A stretch of DNA of 64,000 bases from Candidatus Omnitrophota bacterium (GTDB lineage: Bacteria > Omnitrophota > Koll11 > 1-14-0-20-64-10): contig JAMWCF010000001.1 of the NCBI GenBank assembly GCA_023818695.1, positions 633,181-697,180 on the forward strand. The letters are read 5' to 3'. The notes under the pieces are model-generated. The model was not told the DNA's origin. It ran no database searches and saw only the letters and a program-made list of their open reading frames with translations. Position numbers and translations under genes: made by a program. The number at the start of each line of letters is the position of its first letter. Within the stretch, counting starts at the first letter, position 1. This document shows positions 17,276 through 25,111 of this stretch, in pieces.

Positions 17276-18222
17276 CAGGAAACCTTCCCCGCGCGGGAAA
17301 TCGCTTCGACCGGCTTACGCCGGAGCCAATCCCCAAAACAACCGGCGATCATTCCCCGGTAAAAATGCCTTTGCAGCCAATAATAAAGGGCTTCCTGCTT
17401 CTTTCCAGCCATCCAGCTCTTGGCCGCCTTCCCCGAGAGATCGAACCATTCCCGAACGGTCCATAACGGCACTCGGAAAACGACCTTCCCTTTACGCTCT
17501 CTCCGCAGTCCCTCGGCGCAAGAATAGCCATGCCTGAAAAACCTTCCGGCTATACCCGCTGGAGTAATTTTGGCGGCGTCGATCTTATGCAAAACGGCCG
17601 CGCGCGGCTGGTAAACAAGCTTGCATCCTTTCCGAAACAATCTCCGAAACCAATCGGCGTCCTCTGCACATCCCGGTGTGGTGGAGTATTCCCCATATCG
17701 AAGAAACAGCTCTTTCTTATATGCACAATTCGAACCAACGAACGTCGTCAAAATGTCGGACACAACAAGCGGCTTGTCGCCGTAGTTAACCATGCCCAGC
17801 TGGCGAAGCAGGCTGTCGTGGAGCCACTCCGGTCTCCGACTCAACCAATAAGGCCGCGTCGGACCACCAACTCCATCGGCCTGATACTGCTCAAAGGTAA
17901 CAAACAGTGTATGCAACCAATTCTCCGGAATAAGAACGTCGTCATCGAGGAAAACGGTAATTTCCCCGACCGCTATTTTCAAAGCGCTGTTCAAAGCGTG
18001 CGCCTTACCTTGCAGGGACTCAAAAAGATATTTCAGAGGGACCGGATACCCCACTCTGGTTTCCTCGACAATCTTCCTGGTCGAGTCGGATGAGCTATTG
18101 TCTGAAACAACAACCTCATACTCGAATCGCCCACCTGTCTTCTGGAGGGCAAGACCCGTGAGAACCTCTTTAAGGCTTTCAGCTCGATTACGGGTCGCTA
18201 TGATAACGCTTATGCTTGGCAT
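17275..18222 (-). CDS. GT2 family glycosyltransferase
   Basis: A 315-residue GT-A enzyme with IIATRNRAESL, SDNSSSD, and FLDDDV. It belongs to the same subfamily as the proteins at 18210-19139 and 24149-25111: all three share a DNSS-type motif, a QGKA/QGLS-type segment and an [RP]PEWL-like stretch followed by a Tyr-Gly. This suggests duplication within the operon. It overlaps the upstream gene by 13 bases. Confidence 0.86.
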   Translation of the reverse strand: MPSISVIIATRNRAESLKEVLTGLALQKTGGRFEYEVVVSDNSSSDSTRKIVEETRVGYPVPLKYLFESLQGKAHALNSALKIAVGEITVFLDDDVLIPENWLHTLFVTFEQYQADGVGGPTRPYWLSRRPEWLHDSLLRQLGMVNYGDKPLVVSDILTTFVGSNCAYKKELFLRYGEYSTTPGCAEDADWFRRLFRKGCKLVYQPRAAVLHKIDAAKITPAGIAGRFFRHGYSCAEGLRRERKGKVVFRVPLWTVREWFDLSGKAAKSWMAGKKQEALYYWLQRHFYRGMIAGCFGDWLRRKPVEAISRAGKVS

Positions 18223-19139
18223 CTGACCTGAACCGTTCCTGAGATGAGGCCCAGCTGGCCCCAGAATTGGAATTCCGATTGGATCGCTCTTACGCGGTGA
18301 CCTACAAGATAGAAAACAACAGCACCGATTCCATTTTTAAGGCATTCAGCAACCAACCAGACGGGAACCCTTTTATGCGCGGAAGGAAACATCATTGGGA
18401 TCGAGTAACCGCCTTGATAGGTTCTCTGACGAAGGAATCTCATGGAGACGCGCTCCGACTCCACTTTATGGTAGACGACGGCCCGGGGCGTGTAGACTAC
18501 TGTGCCCCCCAACTCTATGATGCGCAGTACTAACTCGGTTTCTTCCCCGAAATACCGCTTCTTGCCCTTCACGCCAAGTTCGGTCCGAAACAGACCAACC
18601 CTGGCCAGCGTTGATTTCCGAAAGGCGATATTCGCCCCGTAGGGGAGACAACCGTTCTTCTTTGTCGCAACAACAAGCTCTGGACCATAATCAAGCATGG
18701 AAAGGGCCATCAGAACTCTTTTCAAAATAGCTGGATCCCGAAAACAATCCGGCAGTGGCACAGACCACAACGGAAGGATTTTACCGCCGACGCATTCAAC
18801 ACGCGGATCAGCGAACGCCTCTGAAATCCCCAAAAGCCATTTCGGTTCAGCAACCACGTCATCATCGGTAAATACGATGATATCGCCGCTGGCTTCTTCA
18901 ATCGCCCGATTCCTGGCGTTGCTGAGCCCTTGTTTTGGCTCGAAAACATACCGAATAGGAACGGCTGCATTGGTTTTGATGATCTTCTCCACGACAGCGC
19001 GGGTGTCGTCGCTGCTGTTGTTGTCCACGACGATAATCTCGAAATTTTGCCCCGGAGGCACTTCCTGCCCGATCAAAGAGTGAAGCGTGTCGGCGAGACT
19101 CCTGCTTCTGTTATAAGTGCTGATCGCCACGCTTAACAC
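18210..19139 (-). CDS. GT2 family glycosyltransferase
   Basis: A GT-A glycosyltransferase of about 309 residues. I chose a GTG at 19139 rather than a longer open frame: the GTG overlaps the stop of the upstream ORF, AAGGGAG lies six bases before it, and it places SVAISTYNRS at the same distance from the start as in neighbouring GT2s. Motifs are VDNNSSDD, GLSNARNRAIE and FTDDDV. The gene is visibly less GC-rich than the flanking operon. Confidence 0.82.
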   Translation of the reverse strand: MLSVAISTYNRSRSLADTLHSLIGQEVPPGQNFEIIVVDNNSSDDTRAVVEKIIKTNAAVPIRYVFEPKQGLSNARNRAIEEASGDIIVFTDDDVVAEPKWLLGISEAFADPRVECVGGKILPLWSVPLPDCFRDPAILKRVLMALSMLDYGPELVVATKKNGCLPYGANIAFRKSTLARVGLFRTELGVKGKKRYFGEETELVLRIIELGGTVVYTPRAVVYHKVESERVSMRFLRQRTYQGGYSIPMMFPSAHKRVPVWLVAECLKNGIGAVVFYLVGHRVRAIQSEFQFWGQLGLISGTVQVRCQA

Positions 19140-19687
19140 GGGAATCTCCCTTGAACCTCGTTGAGAATTGCTCCCACGTTCTTTTGATATGCTGCAAGCG
19201 AACCGCGGCTCTTGACGTATTGACGGACCTCGATACCCTCCCTTTTTCTGTCGGCAGAATCTTCCGGGATGCTCGACAAGACGCATTCAAATACCTGCAC
19301 AATTTGTCCTTTCAGCCTGTCCCTTAAAACGGAGCTGGCGCAAGCGCCAAACCATCCCCTTAATCCGTCATCAAAGTTAATTATGGCAACAAGCGGTGCC
19401 CTCACCGAAAACGATTCCCCCAAAAAAGAGACCGACATCGCCTTATGAATGCTCATATTCGCCAAACTTCCAGCTCCATCCTCGACCCCTTCGGATCCCA
19501 TATTCAAAAGGCGCAATCCCTCTTGATCATCGGCCGAATCATCGTGGAAAAACCGCTCTCCCCAATAATGAGGAACCGGATCTCTTCGCGTCACCGTAGC
19601 GGCAGGTGGTAAATCCAACCCTCTCAAAATCAGCATCATGATCTCCTGCCAATTCTCCCAGATCCGGGAATCCCGGCTCCAGATCAA
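19133..19687 (-). CDS. Unrecognised 184-residue ORF
   Basis: I do not recognise this protein. It could start at a TTG at 19687 that overlaps the stop of the broken methyltransferase; an internal ATG is also possible. It has no signal peptide or membrane segment. The C-terminal part (GSLAAYQKNVGAILNEV) loosely resembles the last helix of SGNH hydrolases, too weak to call. It may itself be a remnant, since it directly follows a pseudogene. The small overlap with the next GT2 start argues that at least its end is translated. Confidence 0.4.
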   Translation of the reverse strand: MIWSRDSRIWENWQEIMMLILRGLDLPPAATVTRRDPVPHYWGERFFHDDSADDQEGLRLLNMGSEGVEDGAGSLANMSIHKAMSVSFLGESFSVRAPLVAIINFDDGLRGWFGACASSVLRDRLKGQIVQVFECVLSSIPEDSADRKREGIEVRQYVKSRGSLAAYQKNVGAILNEVQGRFPC

Positions 19688-20407
19688 GACCGACGAGCGA
19701 AAACCAAGAAATTCTGAGAAATCCGTTGTCCTATATAGGAACGCCGATCATTTTCTATCCAGAAATCAAAAGTTCCTCCGTAATAATCTAAATACTCGGT
19801 AAACATCCCCCTTCTTTTCAGAACCTGTCGTAACCATATCGGGATCCATCGCCCCAAGGACGCGGCGCTTTAAATTCTCTCTGTCGAAGAGAAAACGCAT
19901 GAGGTGCTGGCCGTACCGAAAGTTCGGCATAGTAATAACGAGCCACCCCCTTTGAATTGACGAGGTCGGCATGCTTTGCTATTACCTCAGCGCAATTCTC
20001 GAAGTGCCCAACAAACCCAAAAGATGTAACAACATCAAATTTCTCGATTGGATTTCAAGAAAGAAAATCGGCGTTATACAATTGATAATCTCGCACATCG
20101 TTCAGCCTAAAAAGCTCAGGGACGCGCTTGAGTGATTCGGAAAAACCGATCCATGTACTCGATATCCGAATCGCCTGGAGAAAAAGCAGAGGAACTCTCC
20201 TGGCGAACATCCGATTTCGAGGCAACGTAGCCCGACCTTATGGGGCAAGTATTTCTCGAACAATTCTTGAAACAAAACTTTTTCTACGATCTTGGCCTTG
20301 TATTGTTTCCAGCGGCCATCCCAATACTGCTTTTCGACTCGCATGACTGAAGAAGACGAAGCTCGGGTAAGTTCCACGGCATCTAAAACATTTTTCCATT
20401 GCAACAC
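19684..20407 (-). pseudogene. Broken SAM-dependent methyltransferase
   Basis: Conceptual translation from a GTG at 20407 gives a class I methyltransferase: EKQYWDGRW, then the SAM-binding LEIGCSPGEFL. The frame then breaks near 20141-20153, where the neighbouring frame continues GFSESLKRVPELFRL. An in-frame TGA follows at 20057-20055. A second frameshift lies in a five-base run near 19946-19950, where WLVITMPNFRYGQHL continues, and a third in the run at 19806-19811, after which EYLDYYGGTFDFWI leads to a stop at 19684. Three of the four lesions are at short homopolymers, so sequencing or assembly errors are a real alternative to decay. Confidence 0.75.
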
Positions 20408-20428
20408 CTGCTTGACCTTCTTACCTTA

Positions 20429-21424
20429 TTACCGACGGCTCGGCACGTTCGAAACCCACTCCTGATAGCCAATCTGACGCTTCCGGAAACCCTGGATTGC
20501 GGTCTTTGGAGCCCGAAAAAAAGCGACGGCTTTCTCACGAAGCCGCCCGACGCAATAGTCCAGCGACAGGGCAACGCGGTTCGGCCAAAGACGCGGGATC
20601 AACTCCAGCTGGCTGTTGTAGCGGACGAGAAAATCCCCGAACATACCGTGCTCTGTGATATCCATATTCCATTTTTTCTGAAAATACCGGTAACCTTCGT
20701 AAACGGACCTCAGGTCCCAGCGCCATGAAAAAAATCGGATGTCGTCAACCGTGATCGGAGCCGACTTGTTGTAATAAACGACGGCTTTCGGCTCAAACCA
20801 CATTTTCAGCCCGGCGCGATCCCATACCAAACCGGAGTCCACCTCTCCTGCTTCGAGGAGATTTTCATCGAACGCGTTCAGCCGTAGCGTCGGCTCGATT
20901 TCAACCAACTGGCAGTGCAATTCGCCGTAATCCACCGGCTGGCGCTTCAGATTGGAGCTGTCGGCAAGTACCTTCCCGTAAAACCGGCAATGCTTGTGGC
21001 CGTAGGCCTTGTCTCCCTCATAAGTCACATAGAGGTCGTTGCCCGCTGTATGGATCCGCTTTTTTGTTTCTAAGACCACGGGCTCTACCATGACGGCACC
21101 CGTGTCGCGCTGGCAATCCAGCATCGCGGCGAGCCAGCCGGCACGGACGAAAACATCGTTATCCATCAAGACCGCCAACTTGGTTTTTGCCTCCCTCATC
21201 CCGATATTTCTTGCCTGCGCCTGATTGAGGAAATTCGGATTAAAAATAAACCGGGCCTTGCCACCGAAACGTTCAGCCCAGCGTCTTTTTAAATGTTCGG
21301 GCGCTCCGCCGATGACCGCAATCAGGTCGAACGGCTGATCAGTATTGGCGAATATCTCTTCCAAACATCTCTCCGTCGGAGAGAATCTGTCCCGCGCGTT
21401 AACGATGATCGTCACCTTTTCCAC
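20429..21424 (-). CDS. GT2 family glycosyltransferase
   Basis: A GT-A enzyme of about 331 residues with IVNARDRFS, ARNIGMREA and LMDNDVFVRAGW. It is related to the protein at 23106-24137: both have an xDNDVxVxAGWL motif, an IH-containing strand after the first subdomain and a similar C-terminal half. I chose a GTG at 21424 because GGGAGG lies eight bases before it; the annotated frame also has an ATG at 21445, and GTG at 21415 overlaps the upstream stop. Confidence 0.82.
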   Translation of the reverse strand: MEKVTIIVNARDRFSPTERCLEEIFANTDQPFDLIAVIGGAPEHLKRRWAERFGGKARFIFNPNFLNQAQARNIGMREAKTKLAVLMDNDVFVRAGWLAAMLDCQRDTGAVMVEPVVLETKKRIHTAGNDLYVTYEGDKAYGHKHCRFYGKVLADSSNLKRQPVDYGELHCQLVEIEPTLRLNAFDENLLEAGEVDSGLVWDRAGLKMWFEPKAVVYYNKSAPITVDDIRFFSWRWDLRSVYEGYRYFQKKWNMDITEHGMFGDFLVRYNSQLELIPRLWPNRVALSLDYCVGRLREKAVAFFRAPKTAIQGFRKRQIGYQEWVSNVPSRR

Positions 21425-22140
21425 GAAGCCGCCCTCCCTGCACATTCGACTGTTCGATCAACCTGCTGCACAACATAAAGATGCTCCGCGTGCAAGAGAA
21501 GCCCGTACAAGATGGAGATACTGCCTAGCATCTCGAAGCCCTCTTCCAGAAAAACCTCCATTTTGAACAAAAACCCCCGGTAAATCTGAAATACACTATG
21601 AAGAACCTCCAGACCAAGAGCTGCCCCAAAAAGAAATACCGATCCAAGGATCAAATACCTTCTGGATTTTGCGGTCCCGTGCAGGCACTGCCGAAAGTTC
21701 AAAACCAGCCACACAAATACGATCGCAAAAATCGGGCCGATCAGGACCGGCCATCCCAAATTGAATGCGGCTGGCAGGAAACCGGCGCTAACGAACCGAC
21801 TCAAAATGCTGCCTGCCGTCTCATGAAATCCAGCGGTTTCATCGCAGGATAAAAACAGCAGGCCGAAAGCAGTCATCCGCCACATGTTTTTCTCTTTCCG
21901 AACAGACGAAAAACTCGCGCACGCGTAAGCCGCCGCAGAGGCCAGCGCCAACAAGAATCTCGAGAACCAAGCCGCCACGTTTGCTTCGCCATCCAGATTG
22001 AACAGACGGCAGAACTGCCAAACTTTTTCTTCACCCAACATAGAACTGATGACGAAAAGGAAAGCCAAAACCCCAACGGACGCAAGAAGGCCCGCTACAA
22101 AGGACCGCCGGTCAATCTCGATCAGAAAAGTCTGTCGCAT
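21412..22140 (-). CDS. Small polytopic membrane protein with conserved-looking acidic/His motif
   Basis: A 242-residue protein with about six membrane segments and no function I can name. Within the membrane region it carries CDETAGFHE (99-107) and, near residue 198, an EEGFEML segment. This DE..HE plus EE..E pattern recurs in an uncharacterised family of bacterial membrane proteins and could bind a metal. AGAGGAAT before the ATG is a good ribosome site. Lying among glycosyltransferases, it may help glycan transfer or lipid-carrier handling; that is speculation. Confidence 0.7.
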   Translation of the reverse strand: MRQTFLIEIDRRSFVAGLLASVGVLAFLFVISSMLGEEKVWQFCRLFNLDGEANVAAWFSRFLLALASAAAYACASFSSVRKEKNMWRMTAFGLLFLSCDETAGFHETAGSILSRFVSAGFLPAAFNLGWPVLIGPIFAIVFVWLVLNFRQCLHGTAKSRRYLILGSVFLFGAALGLEVLHSVFQIYRGFLFKMEVFLEEGFEMLGSISILYGLLLHAEHLYVVQQVDRTVECAGRAASWKR

Positions 22141-22149
22141 CGATTCCTC

Positions 22150-23088
22150 TTATCCAATTGCTCGAAGCGCCGAAACCGTCAATACGGCATACGGTTTCAA
22201 AGGCAAAAAGATTCCGGAAAAACCCTTTACCTTCTCATCCCGAAACTGGGTTCCCAAGCACGCGTCCCGGCTGATCGCCCTGCTGATAAGCCGGAAAGCT
22301 TCCTTTGCCTTCCCTCCCTTCAAAGCCGCTGTGCCGCACAGATACTCGAATTTCGCCAGCTGTCTTTCTGCCGAGCGTGGATCTCTCATCTCCTGCCGGT
22401 ATTGCTTCAAGATCGACTCATAAAAACGGCGATATCCCTCGTAAAGCCGGACCGGTTCGGAGGTGGTGCTGGTCTTATGCCGCCGGTATTCCGCAACCGG
22501 CTCATCCAGAAAATCGATCAGGAACCTTTTAGCGATTCTCAACCAGAGCTCGTGGTCCTCCACCGCCGGCAAAGTTGGATCAAAAAGGCCGGCTGTCTCA
22601 AAACAGCCCTTTCTGACGATGACGGTTGAGGTCGTAATGCAGTTCGGACCGTTCAGGAGATCCTCAAATGTTCTGGCGATCATCCTGGGCTCAAGCCGTT
22701 TTTTGTCAGGCGTTTCAACGTCGTAGGACCACATCCTGGCATAGAGCAAACCGGTCTCCGGCTTCTGTCGGAGGAACTCCATTTGTCGCTCCAGTTTGTG
22801 AGGCAACCAAATGTCATCCGAGTCCAGGAAAGCGATATACGGCGCAACTGCTTTGAGGATACCTGTATTGCGCGCGGCGGCCACACCCTGGTTTTTCTGA
22901 CGGATGTAGGTCACCCACGGCAGATAAGGCAGGATGACCGCTTCGGTGTCGTCCGTCGAACCGTCGTCTACGACGATCACCTCCAGCGGCTCCCGGAAGG
23001 TCTGCCGGCGAACGCTTTCCAGGGCGTCTCTTAAGAGAGATGCCCTGTTGTAGGCCGGAATAATGATGCTGACGCTGGGAGCGCTCAT
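22150..23088 (-). CDS. GT2 family glycosyltransferase
   Basis: A 312-residue GT-A glycosyltransferase with SIIIPAYNRASLL, VDDGSTDDT, AARNTGI and the metal-binding FLDSDDIW. The C-terminal 100 residues have the YRRHKTSTTS-type segment common in exopolysaccharide GT2s. It is separated by only 9 bases from the next gene and 17 from the previous one. Donor and acceptor are unknown. Confidence 0.87.
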   Translation of the reverse strand: MSAPSVSIIIPAYNRASLLRDALESVRRQTFREPLEVIVVDDGSTDDTEAVILPYLPWVTYIRQKNQGVAAARNTGILKAVAPYIAFLDSDDIWLPHKLERQMEFLRQKPETGLLYARMWSYDVETPDKKRLEPRMIARTFEDLLNGPNCITTSTVIVRKGCFETAGLFDPTLPAVEDHELWLRIAKRFLIDFLDEPVAEYRRHKTSTTSEPVRLYEGYRRFYESILKQYRQEMRDPRSAERQLAKFEYLCGTAALKGGKAKEAFRLISRAISRDACLGTQFRDEKVKGFSGIFLPLKPYAVLTVSALRAIG

Positions 23089-23105
23089 GGCTTAAAACCC
23101 CGCGG

Positions 23106-24137
23106 CTAGTTGGCCGCAGCGCCAACTTCCTCCCGGCGAACAACACTCGATTCCTTCTGAAGCTGCTCAATCTCTGGGATATGCAACCGGGGTTCTTTGC
23201 TGAAAGGAAGGTTCCCCATCCCCAGCATCCGTCGGACCTTGTTCAGGATCCGGTACGGCATCAGCGAATAGCGAACCTTGTTGCTGTGTTCCTTCACCCA
23301 GTGAAGGCGGCGGGCCGTAGAGAGAGGGTGCAGATTCCATTTGGAGCGGAATTTGTCGAGTGACGCTGACGATCTGCCGACGTCCCACCGGTAGAGGAAA
23401 TACCTTTTCGAGACCGGATCCAACCGGAAAATCCGCTCGTACTCGTACGCAACCACCGATTTCGGCTCCAGGAGGATCTTCTCTCCTGCGTTCCGGATCC
23501 GAAGGGAGTAATCCACATGCTCGGCAATGTTCAGGTCGTCCAGCGGCCCGATTTTGTCGAGCAGGGACTTCCGGAACAGGACCCCATGCCACTCGAAGAA
23601 CTCCGACTCCTTCCGGCGGCGGTCCGGATACTGCTCGAGGGAGACTCCAGAATACGGCATCGTGCTGTCCAGTAAAATCTGGCCGTTGGCCATTCGTTTT
23701 CGCAGGAGCCGTCCCTCGGCGACGTGGATCTTGCGGGTCGGGTCGTTGAGCTTGACCGTCAGGTAAACAGGGTGAACACAGCCCACCTTCTCTTCGTCAG
23801 CGCAGGTCACCAGCGCCTCCAGCCAGCCAGCATCCACCTCCACGTCATTGTCGATAAAAACGACATACTCGGTGTCAACCAGCTTGATCGCCTGGTTGAC
23901 AAACTCGTGCGGGTATCTGAACTTGTCGGACCAAATGATTTTACAGTTTGGTTTGGCCTTCTCCAGAGCGCGCAGTTCCTTCCGGATAAACTCCGGGGCA
24001 TTCCCCTCCATGACCAGCATCTTGAAGATCGGGGAGGTCTTTTCATAGACTCCGCGGACCACCTCCGGGAACATGTTGAAGCTCTCCCGGGGGACAACTA
24101 CCACGGTCGTACGGATAGGATTTTCACGTTCGTTCAT
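23106..24137 (-). CDS. GT2 family glycosyltransferase
   Basis: A 343-residue GT-A-like glycosyltransferase. I chose the ATG at 24137, preceded by a strong AAAGGAG ribosome site; the longer open frame upstream is a shadow. FIDNDVEVDAGW replaces the usual DDD and is shared with the paralogue at 20429-21424. The N-terminal VVVVPRESFNMF departs from the common VxIPxYN opening. The C-terminal 80 residues are basic. Confidence 0.83.
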   Translation of the reverse strand: MNERENPIRTTVVVVPRESFNMFPEVVRGVYEKTSPIFKMLVMEGNAPEFIRKELRALEKAKPNCKIIWSDKFRYPHEFVNQAIKLVDTEYVVFIDNDVEVDAGWLEALVTCADEEKVGCVHPVYLTVKLNDPTRKIHVAEGRLLRKRMANGQILLDSTMPYSGVSLEQYPDRRRKESEFFEWHGVLFRKSLLDKIGPLDDLNIAEHVDYSLRIRNAGEKILLEPKSVVAYEYERIFRLDPVSKRYFLYRWDVGRSSASLDKFRSKWNLHPLSTARRLHWVKEHSNKVRYSLMPYRILNKVRRMLGMGNLPFSKEPRLHIPEIEQLQKESSVVRREEVGAAAN

Positions 24138-24148
24138 TTTCTTCTCCT

Positions 24149-25111
24149 TTAAGCTCTTGAAAACGGGCAGGCGGGATTTACCGATCCGCGCAGGCGGCCG
24201 GTCCAGTGAGCAAACCGCTCCTTGAGGAACGACGTCTGGAACCGCCACCACAGCTCCGCCTGAAGCCGGGCCGATTCGCTTGCGCTTCCCTTTGCCCGGA
24301 CGTACCGGATCCCCGCCTCGGCCAGCTTCTTCCAGCGCCAGGCCGGAATGATGCTCACCAGGTGGTGCCACTTCCAATCGGTCTGATGGGCCTGGGTGTA
24401 GCCGATGTCCACAAACCACTTCCTGTAAAACTCCGGCGTGACCCGTTCCGCTCCCACCTTGTGATGGACAACGGCCGATGGCTCATAATAGATTTCGGCT
24501 CCCTGTCTCGCCCAACGTTCGCACAGCTCAAAGTCCTCCCCGCCTACCCAGCGGTCCCCCCGGCGGCCGAGGGTCACGTCGAAGATGCCGTATTTTGGAA
24601 GCTTGGAGCGGCGCAGTGCGCAGTTGGTGGTCAGAAAAGCGGCATTGTCTGGCCCCAGCCGCTTGCGCTGGGATCCGTAGTCTACCCGCGGCATCGGACC
24701 CAGGAGGTCGTTTGAAAGCCACTCCGGCCGTGGCGTAAGCCACATCGGGATCACTTTGCCGCCTACCATATCGGCTCCTGTCTCCTGGAAACAGCGGGCG
24801 ACGGCCCCCATCCAGCCGGGCTCCGCGACGGCATCGTCATCCATGAAAAGGACGATCTCTTCTCTGGCCGCCAGAAGGCCGCGGTTTCGGGCGTAGGCAA
24901 TCCCCTGGCTCCTTTCAAGGACGTACCGGACGGGAAAACCGCCCTGCCGAGCGAACTCTTCCACAACTTCCCTTGTCTGGTCCACGCTGTTGTTGTCGAC
25001 CACAATGACCTCCCCGAGGATCCCGGCGGAAGCTTCCTGCCACAAAAGGGAGCGCAGGGTGTCCCTCAAACTCTCGCACCGGTTGTAGGTGCAGACGACG
25101 ATGCTGATCAT
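24149..25111 (-). CDS. GT2 family glycosyltransferase
   Basis: A 320-residue GT-A enzyme starting at an ATG that shares its A with the upstream stop. Motifs are VVCTYNRCESLRDTL, VDNNSVDQT, ARNRGLLAA and FMDDDAVAEPGW, then GGEDFELCERW. It belongs to the same subfamily as the GT2s at 17275-18222 and 18210-19139. It is the first glycosyltransferase after the amidotransferase gene. Confidence 0.86.
   Translation of the reverse strand: MISIVVCTYNRCESLRDTLRSLLWQEASAGILGEVIVVDNNSVDQTREVVEEFARQGGFPVRYVLERSQGIAYARNRGLLAAREEIVLFMDDDAVAEPGWMGAVARCFQETGADMVGGKVIPMWLTPRPEWLSNDLLGPMPRVDYGSQRKRLGPDNAAFLTTNCALRRSKLPKYGIFDVTLGRRGDRWVGGEDFELCERWARQGAEIYYEPSAVVHHKVGAERVTPEFYRKWFVDIGYTQAHQTDWKWHHLVSIIPAWRWKKLAEAGIRYVRAKGSASESARLQAELWWRFQTSFLKERFAHWTGRLRGSVNPACPFSRA

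Noticed and set aside
19133..19687. Assigning the 184-residue ORF as an SGNH hydrolase
   Set aside because: Only the last helix looks similar; the GDSL and SxxH-type catalytic motifs are not visible.
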